From positions 24,694,001 to 24,758,000 of the forward strand of contig OY754469.1 in the NCBI GenBank assembly GCA_963575645.1: 64,000 nt of DNA, written 5' to 3'. Numbering within the stretch: position 1 is the stretch's first letter; every line of letters begins with the position of its first letter. Under the pieces are notes generated by a model. It saw nothing but the letters and a program-made list of their open reading frames with translations. It ran no database searches and was not told the origin of the DNA. A program made the position numbers and the translations under genes. The DNA is from Xanthostigma xanthostigma. Its lineage: Eukaryota; Arthropoda; Insecta; Raphidioptera; Raphidiidae. Shown here piece after piece: positions 10,616 to 50,903 of the stretch.

Positions 10616-11036
10616 TGGGCTTTGACATATTCACTCCAGACCTCTGGTGGCTAAAACAAAAAATAAAATGTGACTGCATTTAGCAGATTTATTATTATCT
10701 GTGAGTAGTACCTACTCCATTCGTACTTTCAAATTCTTATAAAATGAAATAAATAAAAAGCTTTACAAATAAGTGAAGTTAAAAAATCAATCAAGTAAGT
10801 ATAGAAGTGTAACGTTACTATTATACTATAAACCTCATAGTTATATTATAATAGTTTATTCAAATAAATAAAATTGTCGACAATTTTTTTCAGACTATAT
10901 ACTTATTGACACAAAAATAAAATTATAAATCAATATTATAAAAGATGACGTTGCGATTCGGATTTGGATCTTCTTCTGAAATAATCTAAAAAATATAAAA
11001 ATTAATTAGTATATATCTCTTTATTTTATAATAGAA

Positions 11037-11649
11037 CTAGCGGTCCCGTCCGGTTTCACCCGGGTGTAAAAGAACAAATGGGGAAGGGAGAAACATGAGT
11101 ACACACATTCATCTTAGTTTACCGAGATGAATGTTGTGTCCAAATTTCATGTTGATCGGAGTTACCATTCAAAAGTTTTTGTTGATAAAAAGCAGTATTT
11201 ATACTTTTGTTAACTACTAATTTTTTTTTTAATTAACTAAATAAAATTAAAATAAATTTAAATGTAAGCCTTAGAAGAAAGCAATGTAGAAAATAAAAAA
11301 AAAATAAAAATATATTCGCCCAACTTGGGGATCGAACCCATGACCCTGATATTGACAGTCGCATGCTCTACCGATTGAGCCAGCCAGGGTTGTTTACTCA
11401 CAACGCTAATATTTAGTTAGTGCATTTCACCTGAATAGAAGCTTATTTTTGAGATACACTTTGCAACATTTTTTATTAATGCTCCGCTCCTAATGGTCGT
11501 AGCGTGATATTATATAGCCTGTAGCCTTCCTCGATAAATGGGCTATCCAACAAAAAATTTTTTTTTCAATTTGAACCAGTAGTTCCTGAGATTAGCGCGT
11601 TTAAACAAACAAACAAACAAACTCTTCAGCTTTATATATTAGTATAGAT
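11037..11649. mobile_element. Retroposon-like repeat containing a tRNA-Lys-like segment
   Basis: The left end has the CTAGCGGTCCCGTCCGGTTT/CACCCGGGT pattern, and the right end has TTCAGCTTTATATATTAGTATAGAT after AAACAAACAAAC. I associate both with short retroposons common in arthropod genomes. A tRNA-like sequence on the minus strand lies in its middle (11317-11389). Whether that piece is the promoter head of a SINE or a separate insertion cannot be settled by eye. Confidence 0.5.
11317..11389 (-). tRNA. Degenerate tRNA-Lys-like sequence (SINE head or tRNA pseudogene)
   Basis: On the minus strand, CCCTGGCTGGCTCAATCGG...TAGAGC provides the D arm and A box, and CATGGGTTCGATCCCC the T arm and B box. 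The 3' acceptor strand GTTGGGC pairs with 5' CCCTGGC at six of seven positions, counting wobbles. Overall it follows tRNA-Lys(CTT) closely, but the anticodon stem has two mismatches (TGCGA/TATCA) and the loop CTGTCAA would read GTC. It is therefore probably not a functional lysine tRNA. Confidence 0.55.
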
Positions 11650-11730
11650 GAAGTTAATTAATTATCGAAAATTAATGAAAAATGAATTTTTCATTAATTT
11701 TCAATAATTATTTTTATTGTTTATAATTAG

Positions 11731-13221
11731 TTTTTAGGGTTCCGTACCCGAAGGTCAAACGGGACCCTATTACTAAGCCTCCGCTGTCCGTCTGTCTGTC
11801 TGTCTGTCCGTCTGTCTGTCTGTCAGCGGGCTGTATCTCAAGAACCGTAATAGGTAGAGAGTTGAAATTTTCACAGAGTATGTATTTCTATTGCCGCTAG
11901 AACAACAAATAATTAAAAAACCCCCAAAGCTCCCCAAAGAGGAGCAAATTCAGTTTTTTGCTTATAAGTCGCTCAATTTAAATCAGATCGTTTCGAGACC
12001 TGTCTTAAACGAAAGAGCAGAAAATTTTACATAGATTTTATATAACAGAATTCGTCGAAACACTTTTTTTATACAGCTTTATATAGAAATAAAATGTATA
12101 AATTCAATTTTGTCTAATCCATAGCATACACGGGGATCGTCTGTCTTCGTTTGTTGCATACTGTACTATGGGAATTTAAAAATTGCGTATGTTTTGTCTT
12201 AAAAAAAAAGATTGCATTTGTTCAAAAACGAATGTCATTTCAAATCTTTTGACATTAGTATTTTGTGAAATACAACGCCTTCTGAGTTAACGATTTGAAT
12301 AACTAATTTTAATTATTAGAACATATTGCTTTGACAGATGCAAACGTCATTTTTGACATTTTTTACCATTCCAACACCATGGATGAGCGGAATGAAACCA
12401 AATTTTGGGAGGATATTTGATATGCAAATATGAAGAGGCCTATCGTTTTTGAGAGACGTCGGCGCAAGCGCAAAAGAAATATATATTATAATGTTGTTTT
12501 TATAAGATAATAGTATACTTTTCATAACGGCTTATTATTTTGTTTTACAGGAGTTTTGTAAAATAAATTTTTGAAAAAAATCAGCGCATGCGTAGAAGAA
12601 ATATATACTATAAGGCTGGTTTTTATATAATAACGGCATACTTTTCATAACGGTTTATTATTCTATCTATGTTTACAAAAGTTTTGTAAATTTTTTGGGA
12701 AAAATTGGCGCATGCGCAAAAGAAATATGTGCAATAAAGTTGTTTTATATAATAATAGTATATATTTCATAATGGTTTAATCGAAAGTTTTGTAAAAAGT
12801 TTTAGGGGGAAAGGCGGCGCATGCGCAGAAGAGATATGTGCTATAACATTGTTTTTATATAATAATGGTATATTTTTCATAATGGTTTAATATTCTAAAG
12901 TTTTGTATTTTTTTTTGGGGAAATCGGCGTATGCGCAACAGAGATATTTGCCATAACGTTGTTATTTGATATAATGGTATATTTATCAAAACTTTATTTT
13001 ATTCTACAAGAAATGTTTGTAAAAAAAGTGTTTATAATATAAAAACGCCGGGGTGTATTATGTAAAATTTCACGCCTTGAAATTCTTGAACTACTTGCAT
13101 ACTCCCACTGGTTACATATTGTTATAGCGCCTCTCTTGTTTCTTTTACAAAAGTATTTAAAAAGTACATAGTGTACGGAACCCTTCGTGTGCGAGTCTGA
13201 CTCACACTTGACCGGTTTTTT
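11731..13221 (+). mobile_element. 'AGGGTTCCGTAC' interspersed element, composite
   Basis: It starts TTTTTAGGGTTCCGTACCCG and ends with GTACGGAACCCTTCGTG, GCGAGTCTGACTCACACTTG and ACCGGTTTTTT. The AGGGTTCCGTAC and GTACGGAACCCT motifs form a subterminal inverted pair. A CTGTCTGTCTGTC microsatellite follows the left end. I recall this family as very abundant in Lepidoptera. The middle (about 11930-13125) is shared with the CGCGAATAGCG family, so this copy appears chimeric. No transposase was seen. Confidence 0.65.
12455..13015 (+). repeat. Tandem array of about 110-120 bp units, each with a GCGCATGCGC-type palindrome
   Basis: Five units start near 12460, 12582, 12706, 12814 and 12924. Each begins CGGCGCATGCGCA or a one- to two-base variant, followed by an AGAAATAT-like stretch, a GTTGTTTTTATATAATAAT-like stretch, TTCATAACGGTTTA and AAAGTTTTGTAA. 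Three related units occur at 22461-22760. The array is non-coding. Confidence 0.8.
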
Positions 13222-13225
13222 ATCT

Positions 13226-14983
13226 ACAGATACTGCTAAAAAGTACCTTCAGTCAATTTGCCTGGGAAAAAAAACACATTAATTGATGAGAATATAATAG
13301 GGCAGTTGAAGAAGTGATTTCCATTTGAAACACTTTTTTCAAGAAAAAAACGACATCGCATCGACAACACCCCTTTATCGTTTTTTATCAAAACTCTTAG
13401 GAATAAATAGCTTAAAATTCAACAACTTTAAACCCCCATAAAACTGTTTTGGTGCATTTGCGCCATAAATCCCTTGGGGGTTTTCATGTCCCACCAAGGT
13501 CAACAATTGCCCCATAAGTTTCATCCAAATTGGGGCTGCCCCCTAAACGGAACTGTAGCCAAATATTATAAGGATTTATTAATATAATTATGAGATTCCC
13601 TGTATTATAAATGAACTTAGAAACAAAATTAATAGTAACTTATTGTTCATGGATGTTAGAACACCGGGACGCCCAGTCATATTGAACATATAATTGACGC
13701 CTGTAACTCTCCCTGTGGACGAATTACAAATTAAAAGAAAAAATAGAATCTTTCGAATCTAAAAATGTGATTTTATTTAATTTACTTACATAATTTATGT
13801 ACAACACAGTGTCTAACAGCATTATGTAATTTTCCTAGTTATTTATTTTTATATTTTTCTCTAATAGGTATGTATTAGTTAGGTTGTTATATAAGTTTTT
13901 ATTACATAAATAATGTGTACATTTCAATCTGTAACATTATTAATAATAATAAATAATTTGTTTTCATATTTCAGTTAATAAAATTGCAAATGATGCACAT
14001 ATTAATAATAAATCGTGCACTACCTTTCGATGTTTGTTGTTCGGACATTAATGCGTTTTAGTTTTGATTTTAATGTTGTGTTGACAACTGAAATGTACAA
14101 AATATTTTAGGAATATTAATGTAGGTAAGTATGAAATATTTTTTCGTTACAAAACTTACATTCGTGGGGACATTGTTTCATTGACCGAGTAACATATTTT
14201 TAATTTTAACTGTTTTTACATTCATTTGTGCGATAAAAACCCCTCCAAATTTCTGTTTAAATAACTCGACATTTAATTTTACCATTTCACTTTCACTGTG
14301 GAGAATAGTACCAATTTATTTAAGCCAAAATTGACAATTTTTGATATTAAACCACATTTCATATTACGTAGTCAAAAAATTTCATTAATAATGTGTTATT
14401 ATAAAGTAATTAACATTTTCAAAAAACATTGTTTTATTTAAATTTAAAGTGAATAAAACAATGCCCCGTTTGTCATTATTACTATAAAATACTGTTTTCT
14501 GTCATGCCCGTTATCTTTTCCTAAATTGCTAGGCTCCTTGAACTTATTTTTATAAAATATAAATATAAAAAAAAAACACCATACGAAGTGATTTGGAACT
14601 ATGTGGGATTACCTATAAAATATACTGTGTTTTCTGTCGTAAAAATATTTGTATTTTATCATCTTGTAGCGTTTTGTAATAGGTAAGGTAATGATTAGTT
14701 AATAGAGGATAGAATTAGAATATTATATTTGCATGTTTTGGTAACGTGTTCTTGTGTTTGTATAAAATGTAACATTCAAAAATTATTTCCACATTTTTCC
14801 AATAAAAAATTTCAAACAACATATAAAATAAAGAGTACATGTACGTTTTAAAAGTAGGTATTGTATTTTTTTTTATTATTTTTGACTAGGCAGCATTCTA
14901 TCTTACAAAATATTTTATACACAAATGTTTGAAAAGAGTAACAAAAATATTATTATACTTATTTTAAAAAATTGAGAATAATA
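13226..14983. other. Intergenic AT-rich DNA, nothing recognised
   Basis: No exon, RNA gene or clear repeat structure was found between the element ending near 13221 and the small retroposon at 14995. Composition is strongly AT-rich with many short A and T runs. Confidence 0.35.
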
Positions 14984-15086
14984 AAGTTCCGTTTGTCAGG
15001 GCTACACAATAGATCTAATAAGGTCGCGGTGTCGACGAGGCGCGCCTCACACCCTCATTTAATCTAATCTAATCTAAGTTCCGTTT
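14984..15086 (+). mobile_element. 5'-truncated retroposon with 11-bp target-site duplication and AATCT tail
   Basis: AAGTTCCGTTT occurs at 14984-14994 and 15076-15086. The 81 bases between begin GTCAGGGCTACACAATAGAT, include GCGCGCCTCACACCCTCATT and end in (TAATC)n. A direct duplication plus a short tandem 3' tail is the mark of a target-primed, heavily 5'-truncated non-LTR insertion. Confidence 0.75.
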
Positions 15087-17475
15087 CGCGCAAGTATTTT
15101 TTTTATTTATTCACAAACGTCACAAAAAATCATAAAACATAACAGTAGGCTTGAAAGTTCATCCGTACCGCGTTTACGTAATTGGGATAACACTTGATGG
15201 GCAGAATATCATACGTATATTGTTTTGGATTTGAATATAACGTGCAACAAAGATCCAATATTTCCAATGTCGACATAAGCATTATTATATTATTCTTCTT
15301 AATTTTTAAATCCACTTCAGTGAATTTCCTGGTTAAAATGAAGACCCCATTCCCATATTTTGTATGTAATACATTATCTAGAACTCTTTTCTTACTACGT
15401 CAATTTCTGAATGTGCTTCCAGTGATGTCATAAAAAGTATTGACTATGGATTATTTCACTCGTTATAAGTATTAGTTACTAATTTGGGTGTTCGAGTGAT
15501 ATTGTTGGCATCATAAGAGTGTTTTGCCGAGATAAAAAAGTCATATGTATTATAGCCAAAACGTATATTGGCGAAAATGTACATTATATAATAATAATAT
15601 ATTAATTAATGTACTGAGGAAATCCACTCCTCAGGAGTAAACATCAACGTTAGAATATTACCAAGCAAGTATACATGTTTAAAAAAAAAAACAGATGGAA
15701 CAAATTATGGATTTATAATCTTTTTAATATAATTATCCGATTTTTCCATCCTTTTCAGTTTTCCATGAACGTTATACAAAAATATATTACAAAATCATAT
15801 TTCTTAACGGTGTATTTTTGTCATCTTTTTGCACTTGTTCTTAATGCATAGCGTGGTTTTTATCGATGGACGTTTATGGCGCTTTCTCAAAAAATTGATC
15901 TTTTAAGCATTAGCATATTATTATTAATAACATAAAAACTGCAGTTTTTATTTTAGAGCTCCATCCCATAGATAAATACCTGCTATTATAATATTTAATC
16001 TATGCTCCATCCCCATAAAGTAGAGTCTGTACTAAAAGTATTAATGTCAATGTCGTTTATCCTAAATTTATAGGGGGATATATTATCAAAAGTGAAATTA
16101 GGTAGGCATAATTTTTGTGCGCAGTACAAAATCAAACATTTACAATATGTTTCACTTAATTTTTCCAACAGCATCGTTTCATGTTGATAAAATTGGGATA
16201 ATCTAGGGCGGTAAAAATAATTTTAATTCGCTTGGTTCTAGCATTCTACTTTAGTTTTCATCTGTACCAAAGCCATTTATCTCAGCCAAATGAAATAATA
16301 ATGTAATAAACTTATAGCTAATATATTTTTACCTGACTGTGCGAAAGCAAAAGAAGGTTATTAACTGCGGTCCCATTGAACTGTGCTCAATTATGAACTA
16401 ATGAATCGAATCAGTTTACAATCAGGACATTTATTTGCCGATCTTCAAACGAAAAACTGGATCTTTTAAATTACAACGTGTACAGCGGAAGATTTATTGG
16501 GGTAATGAGATGATATACAGACATAAGTCCTTCCGTCATGTTAAATTCAATACACTATTCATATGAAAAAAACACATCTGTTTAAATATACACACATATA
16601 GTTATTATAGTTATATGACAAGTATTTTTTTTATAAATAAATAATAAAAATAGTATTAAGTTATGGCAGATATTTACAGTATTATGGTTCCATACGTTTT
16701 CGGTTTTAGTCTAGTATCGGTTTATTTTTTTAAACTTGAACATTCTGTTCTACCGTTCATTATTTTAATGTATCAATTCTAACTTTAATATTTTCAAATA
16801 GAGAGCAGTTCTGCATACATTGGTGTTTTATTTTTCTAATTGAGTTTATTTTTCAAATCGCGTTTCTATTATACGTTTGTATTAAATATTTTCTTGCTTA
16901 CGACTTCCTTTTATATTGGCACAATTTATTCTTGTTTCTAGATGTTTTACATTTTTGTCGCATTTTGTAAGAATGCAACTTTTTTCGAATTATTATCATT
17001 ATTTGGGGTTAATTTTGGCATTCATAAAACACGTTTTATTTTGCAACAGTTATAACTTTTTTTTTAAATGACACAGATTTGAAAATTTTTATTTTTCTGG
17101 TTATTTTTTTTATCTACATATATACCACATTCAAATTTTGAATACTTAAATTTGTTTTACACATATTGTATTATTACTATTACAACAAAAGCATTAGATT
17201 GTCATATAATTTACCGTTATTTTTCATTTATGTAATTACATTTCAGAGTTTTTATTTATTTATTTACTTTTGAAAATAATTTCAATAACATATTTTTAGA
17301 ATAGATGGTACGTCTATATAATCATGCAAAAACTTTGGCTACCACAAAGTTATATATATTTTAATTTATAAAATAGATTACTTTGCATGACTTTTTATTA
17401 GATATTCTTGTCATTTTCGTCACTCACTTTTAAGACTGTAGTCTCACTTTATTTTACTTTTCATTTTAACGCCGT
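15087..17475. other. Intergenic DNA downstream of the GRK gene
   Basis: No coding exon is supported; short open frames near 15130-15433 lie opposite each other and look random. The right part probably includes the 3' UTR of the GRK gene. A minus-strand AATAAA (TTTATT on the plus strand, 17448-17453) lies 23 bases after the GRK stop, and more lie farther on. Confidence 0.35.
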
Positions 17476-47240
<29,765 letters not shown>

Positions 47241-48394
47241 CTGAAACAAAAGAGACATTGATTAATGATAAACAGATTTTTAATAACATATTTTAATTAA
47301 TATGAACGAAACACGATCACTAATTAATTTTGCAATGTAACAACCATTTAGCATTCGTGTATTATAATTGAATGTTAAACGTTGACATTCTGTCATGAAT
47401 TGTTTATAATATAAAATTGATTTGTGCAAATAGTCGGTAATTGAAATACGAAATATCTGCATCTATAAAACAAGTCTATTGGTATAGTATTTAGACTGTA
47501 GGTATGCCTACGTGTCGTAATCGATATAGGCCAGGCAAAATAGGGTTCGACAACAAAAAAATTAGTTACAGCAATCCGACACCGGGATATTGTAGAATAA
47601 GGTATTCTAAAAGAGGGAAAAATAAATCGAACAGTCTGCTGCTATCCGGGGTGGAATGGGGTGGCTTTTTAGGGGTTGAAATCAGTTTTTCGCGATTTCC
47701 GGCTAAACGATGCATTCTATCGAAAAAAGTTAAATGTAAAAGCTGTAAGTATATAATAAAATGATCTACAACTTTTGTACCAACAATTTTACCCTAACCT
47801 CAAAATTTTTCGAAAAAAATGCAAAAAACCGATTTTTTGGTTTTTAATTTTTTTTTTCGAAATAAAAAAATCAACTGAGCCCGAACTTTGCCAAAAGATA
47901 CCTTTTGGTATTATAAAGATGTAGTCATTTTTTTGAAAGGAAATATCTTAAGGTTTTTTTAAAATTCCATTTTTTCGAAAAAAAAATGAAATTTTCAACG
48001 AAAATCCTACCTAAAACTACGCAACCTACAGAGTTCAAATTTGGCACACTTACTCGTTGTTACGTCTACTTTTAATTAGTAGTGAAAAAAGATACACTGC
48101 AATGGAAAAAATGGCAGGAAAATTGAAAAGACCGAAAAAATGACTTTTTAATTTTGATGATACGTATGCTTTTGAATTTCAGTCTTGGGCGACGATGTTT
48201 GAAAGGCTGCATTTTTTTTGTTTGTACATCTAAATGTTTCAGTTTCGTACATACACACTATAGCCACCGCATCAAATAATATATTTTGAAGGTAAAGTAT
48301 AATTTGCTTATATTCAATAAACTTTTTCTGATTTTTAATTTTGTTTCTTCCAATCATTTACTAGAATAAAATCTTTCTACAGATTTACACAATT

Positions 48395-48814
48395 ATGGAA
48401 GAGGAGCCTTCTTGTATACTTTGCGGAAGTAGTGATGGAAAGCTATTAAATATCAAACATCGCGCAATTGAATCTCTGATAACACCTAGCAGAAACAAAA
48501 TATTTCAAAAACTTTCGGAAGCACACGTCCACGACAGTTGTCGAGCTTCATACACCAGACCCTCTTCAGTTGCTACGGCTGCAAAAGAGAAGACCTCAAG
48601 AGTATCTGATGGTAAAAAGGTTAGAAAAGAAGCACTTCACTTTGATTTCGATAGTTTTATTCAATTCTTTCGCAGCATGTTTTTTAAATGTTATGGTCAC
48701 ATCACCTCTTATCGAAGTAAAAACGAGATCGTTTTTAAAGTGCACATTAAGTTTGTTTTGTACCGTACTGAATGGTGGTATTTAACCCTCAAATGTTTCC
48801 TTCATATCATTTAG
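48395..48814 (+). pseudogene. Element-encoded cysteine-motif ORF, left-arm copy
   Basis: It starts MEEEPSCILCGSSDGKLLNI, continues HRAIESLITPSRNK, LSEAHVHDSCRASYTRP and EALHFDFDSF, then leaves the arm and loses family likeness. The C..C, then H.sC...Y arrangement is that of a zinc-binding N-terminal region I associate with proteins encoded by dispersed elements in invertebrates; the exact family is not identified. Relative to the right copy it lacks six residues in frame (18 nt after SRNK) but keeps CILC. Confidence 0.5.
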
Positions 48815-48985
48815 AGAAAATTGGCATTCACTTATTTCTTTCAATAAAATCAATACAATGGCTTAAGAAATTTGTTGTGGTACTACTGGTAGGGCGACCG
48901 GGACTCAAAGTATTGGAATCTCTATAAAATGCTGTCATGCACTTATTATGATAACAAGCCGGAATGTCATCTGAATCTGAATCTC

Positions 48986-49424
48986 TTATACTCTCCATTC
49001 GAGCATCAGACTCATCGTATCAGACGTATCAGACTTATTTCTTTCTTTCAAAGCTCTTAAAATTTCATGTTTTGTTTCATTCTTTTTAATGGTACGAAAA
49101 TCACTGTTCCTGTTGCAAGCCTTACCGCAAAAAAAAACAAAAACTATCGAAATCAAAGTGAAGTGCTTCTTTTCTAACCTTTTTACCATCAGATACTCTT
49201 GAGGTCTTCTCTTTTGCAGCCGTAGCAACTGAAGAGGGTCTGGTGTATGAAGCTCGACAACTGTCGTGGACGTGTGCTTCCGAAAGTTTTTGAAATGTTT
49301 TGAATCGGTTGTCATTTTTGTTTCTGCTAGGTGTTATCAGAGATTCAATTGCGCGATGTTTGATAATTAATAGCTTTCCATCACTACTTCCGCTAAGTAT
49401 ACAAGAAGGTTCCTCTTCCATCAT
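48986..49424 (-). pseudogene. Element-encoded cysteine-motif ORF, right-arm copy with frameshift
   Basis: The minus-strand frame starts at 49424 (MMEEEPSCILSGSSD) and has SRNKNDNRFKTFQKLSEAHV, HDSCRASYTRP and HFDFDSF. A frameshift in the A-run near 49131-49139 moves the reading frame, after which FFCGKACNRNSDFRTIKKNE and ILRALKERNKSDTSD follow to a stop near 48986. The second cysteine of the first pair is replaced by serine (CILS), so this copy has at least two defects different from those of the left copy. Confidence 0.55.
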
Positions 49425-50460
49425 TGTGTAAATCTGCAGAAAGATTTTATTCTAGTAAATGATTGGAAGAAACAAAATTAAAAATCAGAAAAAGTTTATT
49501 GAATATAAGCAAATTATACTTTACCTTCAAAATATATTATTTGATGCGATGGCTATAGTGTGTATGTACGAAACTGAAACATTTAGATGTACAAACAAAA
49601 AAAAATGCAGCCTTTCAAACATCGCCGCCCAAGACTGAAATTCAAAAGCATACGTATCATCAAAATTAAAAAGTCATTTTTTCGGTCTTTTCAATTTTCC
49701 TGCCATTTTTTCCATTGCAGTGTATCTTTTTTCATTTCTAATTAAAAGTAGACGTAACAACGAGTAAGTGTGCCAAATTTGAACTCTGTAGGCTGCGTAG
49801 TTTTAGGTAGGATTTTCGTTGAAAATTTCATTTTTTTTTCGAAAAAATGGAATTTTAAAAAAACCTTAAGATATTTCCTTTCAAAAAAATTACTACATCT
49901 TTATAATACCAAAAGGTATCTTTTGGCAAAGTTTGGGCTCAGTTGATTTTTTTGTTTCGAAAAAAAAAATTAAAAACCAAAAAATCGGTTTTTTGCATTT
50001 TTTTCGAAAAATTTTGAGGTTAGGGTAAAATTGTTGGTACAAAAGTTGTAGATCTTTTTATTTTATACAGCTTTTACATTTAACTTTTTTCGATAGAATG
50101 CATCGTTTAGCCGGAAATCGCGAAAAACTGATTTCAACCCCTAAAAAGCCACCCCATTCCACCCCGGATAGCAGCAGACTGTTCGATTTATTTTTCCCTC
50201 TTTTAGAATATCTTATTCTACAATATCCCGGTGTCGGATTGCTGTAACTAATTTTTATTTTTTTTCCAATTTTCTCTGCTATAATTACTGGTCTAATATT
50301 ACGAGTTTATGACGAATTTGCATGTATCTCATAAAATAGCTGGGTTTTTAGTTCCGATGACAATATACTATTATAATAACTAACTGACCGGTCCGGCTTT
50401 GGTCCGGATGCAAATCGCACTTTTAATAAAGCATATACTAAAAACTTAAAATAAAAAGAC

Positions 50461-50731
50461 AAACTTTTAAGTTAAACGCTTTTATTGTACAATCGATAAT
50501 GTACAAAAAACTAGATAATAAATATGAGTCACTACAGGGGGCTTTGATTAAACTAAATTAAAATCATGGGGGCATTTGGTAGAGAACTTTCATTGGAAAT
50601 CATATTTAGCTTTCGACTGTCTTCTTCGACCATTTTAGTTTAATCAAAGCCCCCTATGGTGGACTCACATTTATTTTCTAGTTATTAGTACATTATCGAT
50701 TGTACTATAAAAGCGTTTAACTTTAAGTTTC
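50461..50731. mobile_element. Palindromic MITE, 271 bp
   Basis: Arms 50461-50558 and 50634-50731 pair (sum about 101192): GTTAAACGCTTTTATTGTAC with its complement, AATCGATAATGTAC with GTACATTATCGATT, GGGGGCTTTGATTAAACTAAA with its complement. A related single arm may exist near 21140-21230. Confidence 0.75.
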
Positions 50732-50799
50732 TTTACCTCTTTTAATTTATACTTGAAACAGTTGGAAAATAGCATTTTTGCTGATTTTATTTACCCCCT

Positions 50800-50903
50800 T
50801 TGATTTTGTGATCAACGAATTATTATTATTATCATCTATATTATTATTACCTTGCCTGGCTGTGGGCCCTAATAAAGGCTCATTGTTATTGTTATTATAA
50901 AAG
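50800..50903 (+). mobile_element. LINE 3' end fragment
   Basis: ACCTTGCCTGGCTGTGGGCC then CTAATAAAGGCTCATTGTTA TTGTTATTAT is the 3' terminus and short-repeat tail of a non-LTR element. No ORF remains upstream. Confidence 0.55.

Larger units (their letters stand above)
47552..50262. mobile_element. 2.7-kb palindrome carrying two copies of a cysteine-motif ORF
   Basis: Left arm 47552-48657 and right arm about 49138-50262 are near-perfect reverse complements. For example ATTAGTTACAGCAATCCGAC at 47561 pairs with its complement ending at 50252; paired positions sum to 97813-97816 outside and 97798 inside an 18-nt deletion. A unique centre of about 480 bp lies between. Each arm carries the start of the same reading frame pointing inward. 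It lies in the presumed intron upstream of the first GRK exon found. Confidence 0.85.

Noticed and set aside
11317..11389. Functional tRNA-Lys gene
   Set aside because: Anticodon stem mismatches, a GTC anticodon in a lysine-type body and its position inside a retroposon-like repeat argue against function.
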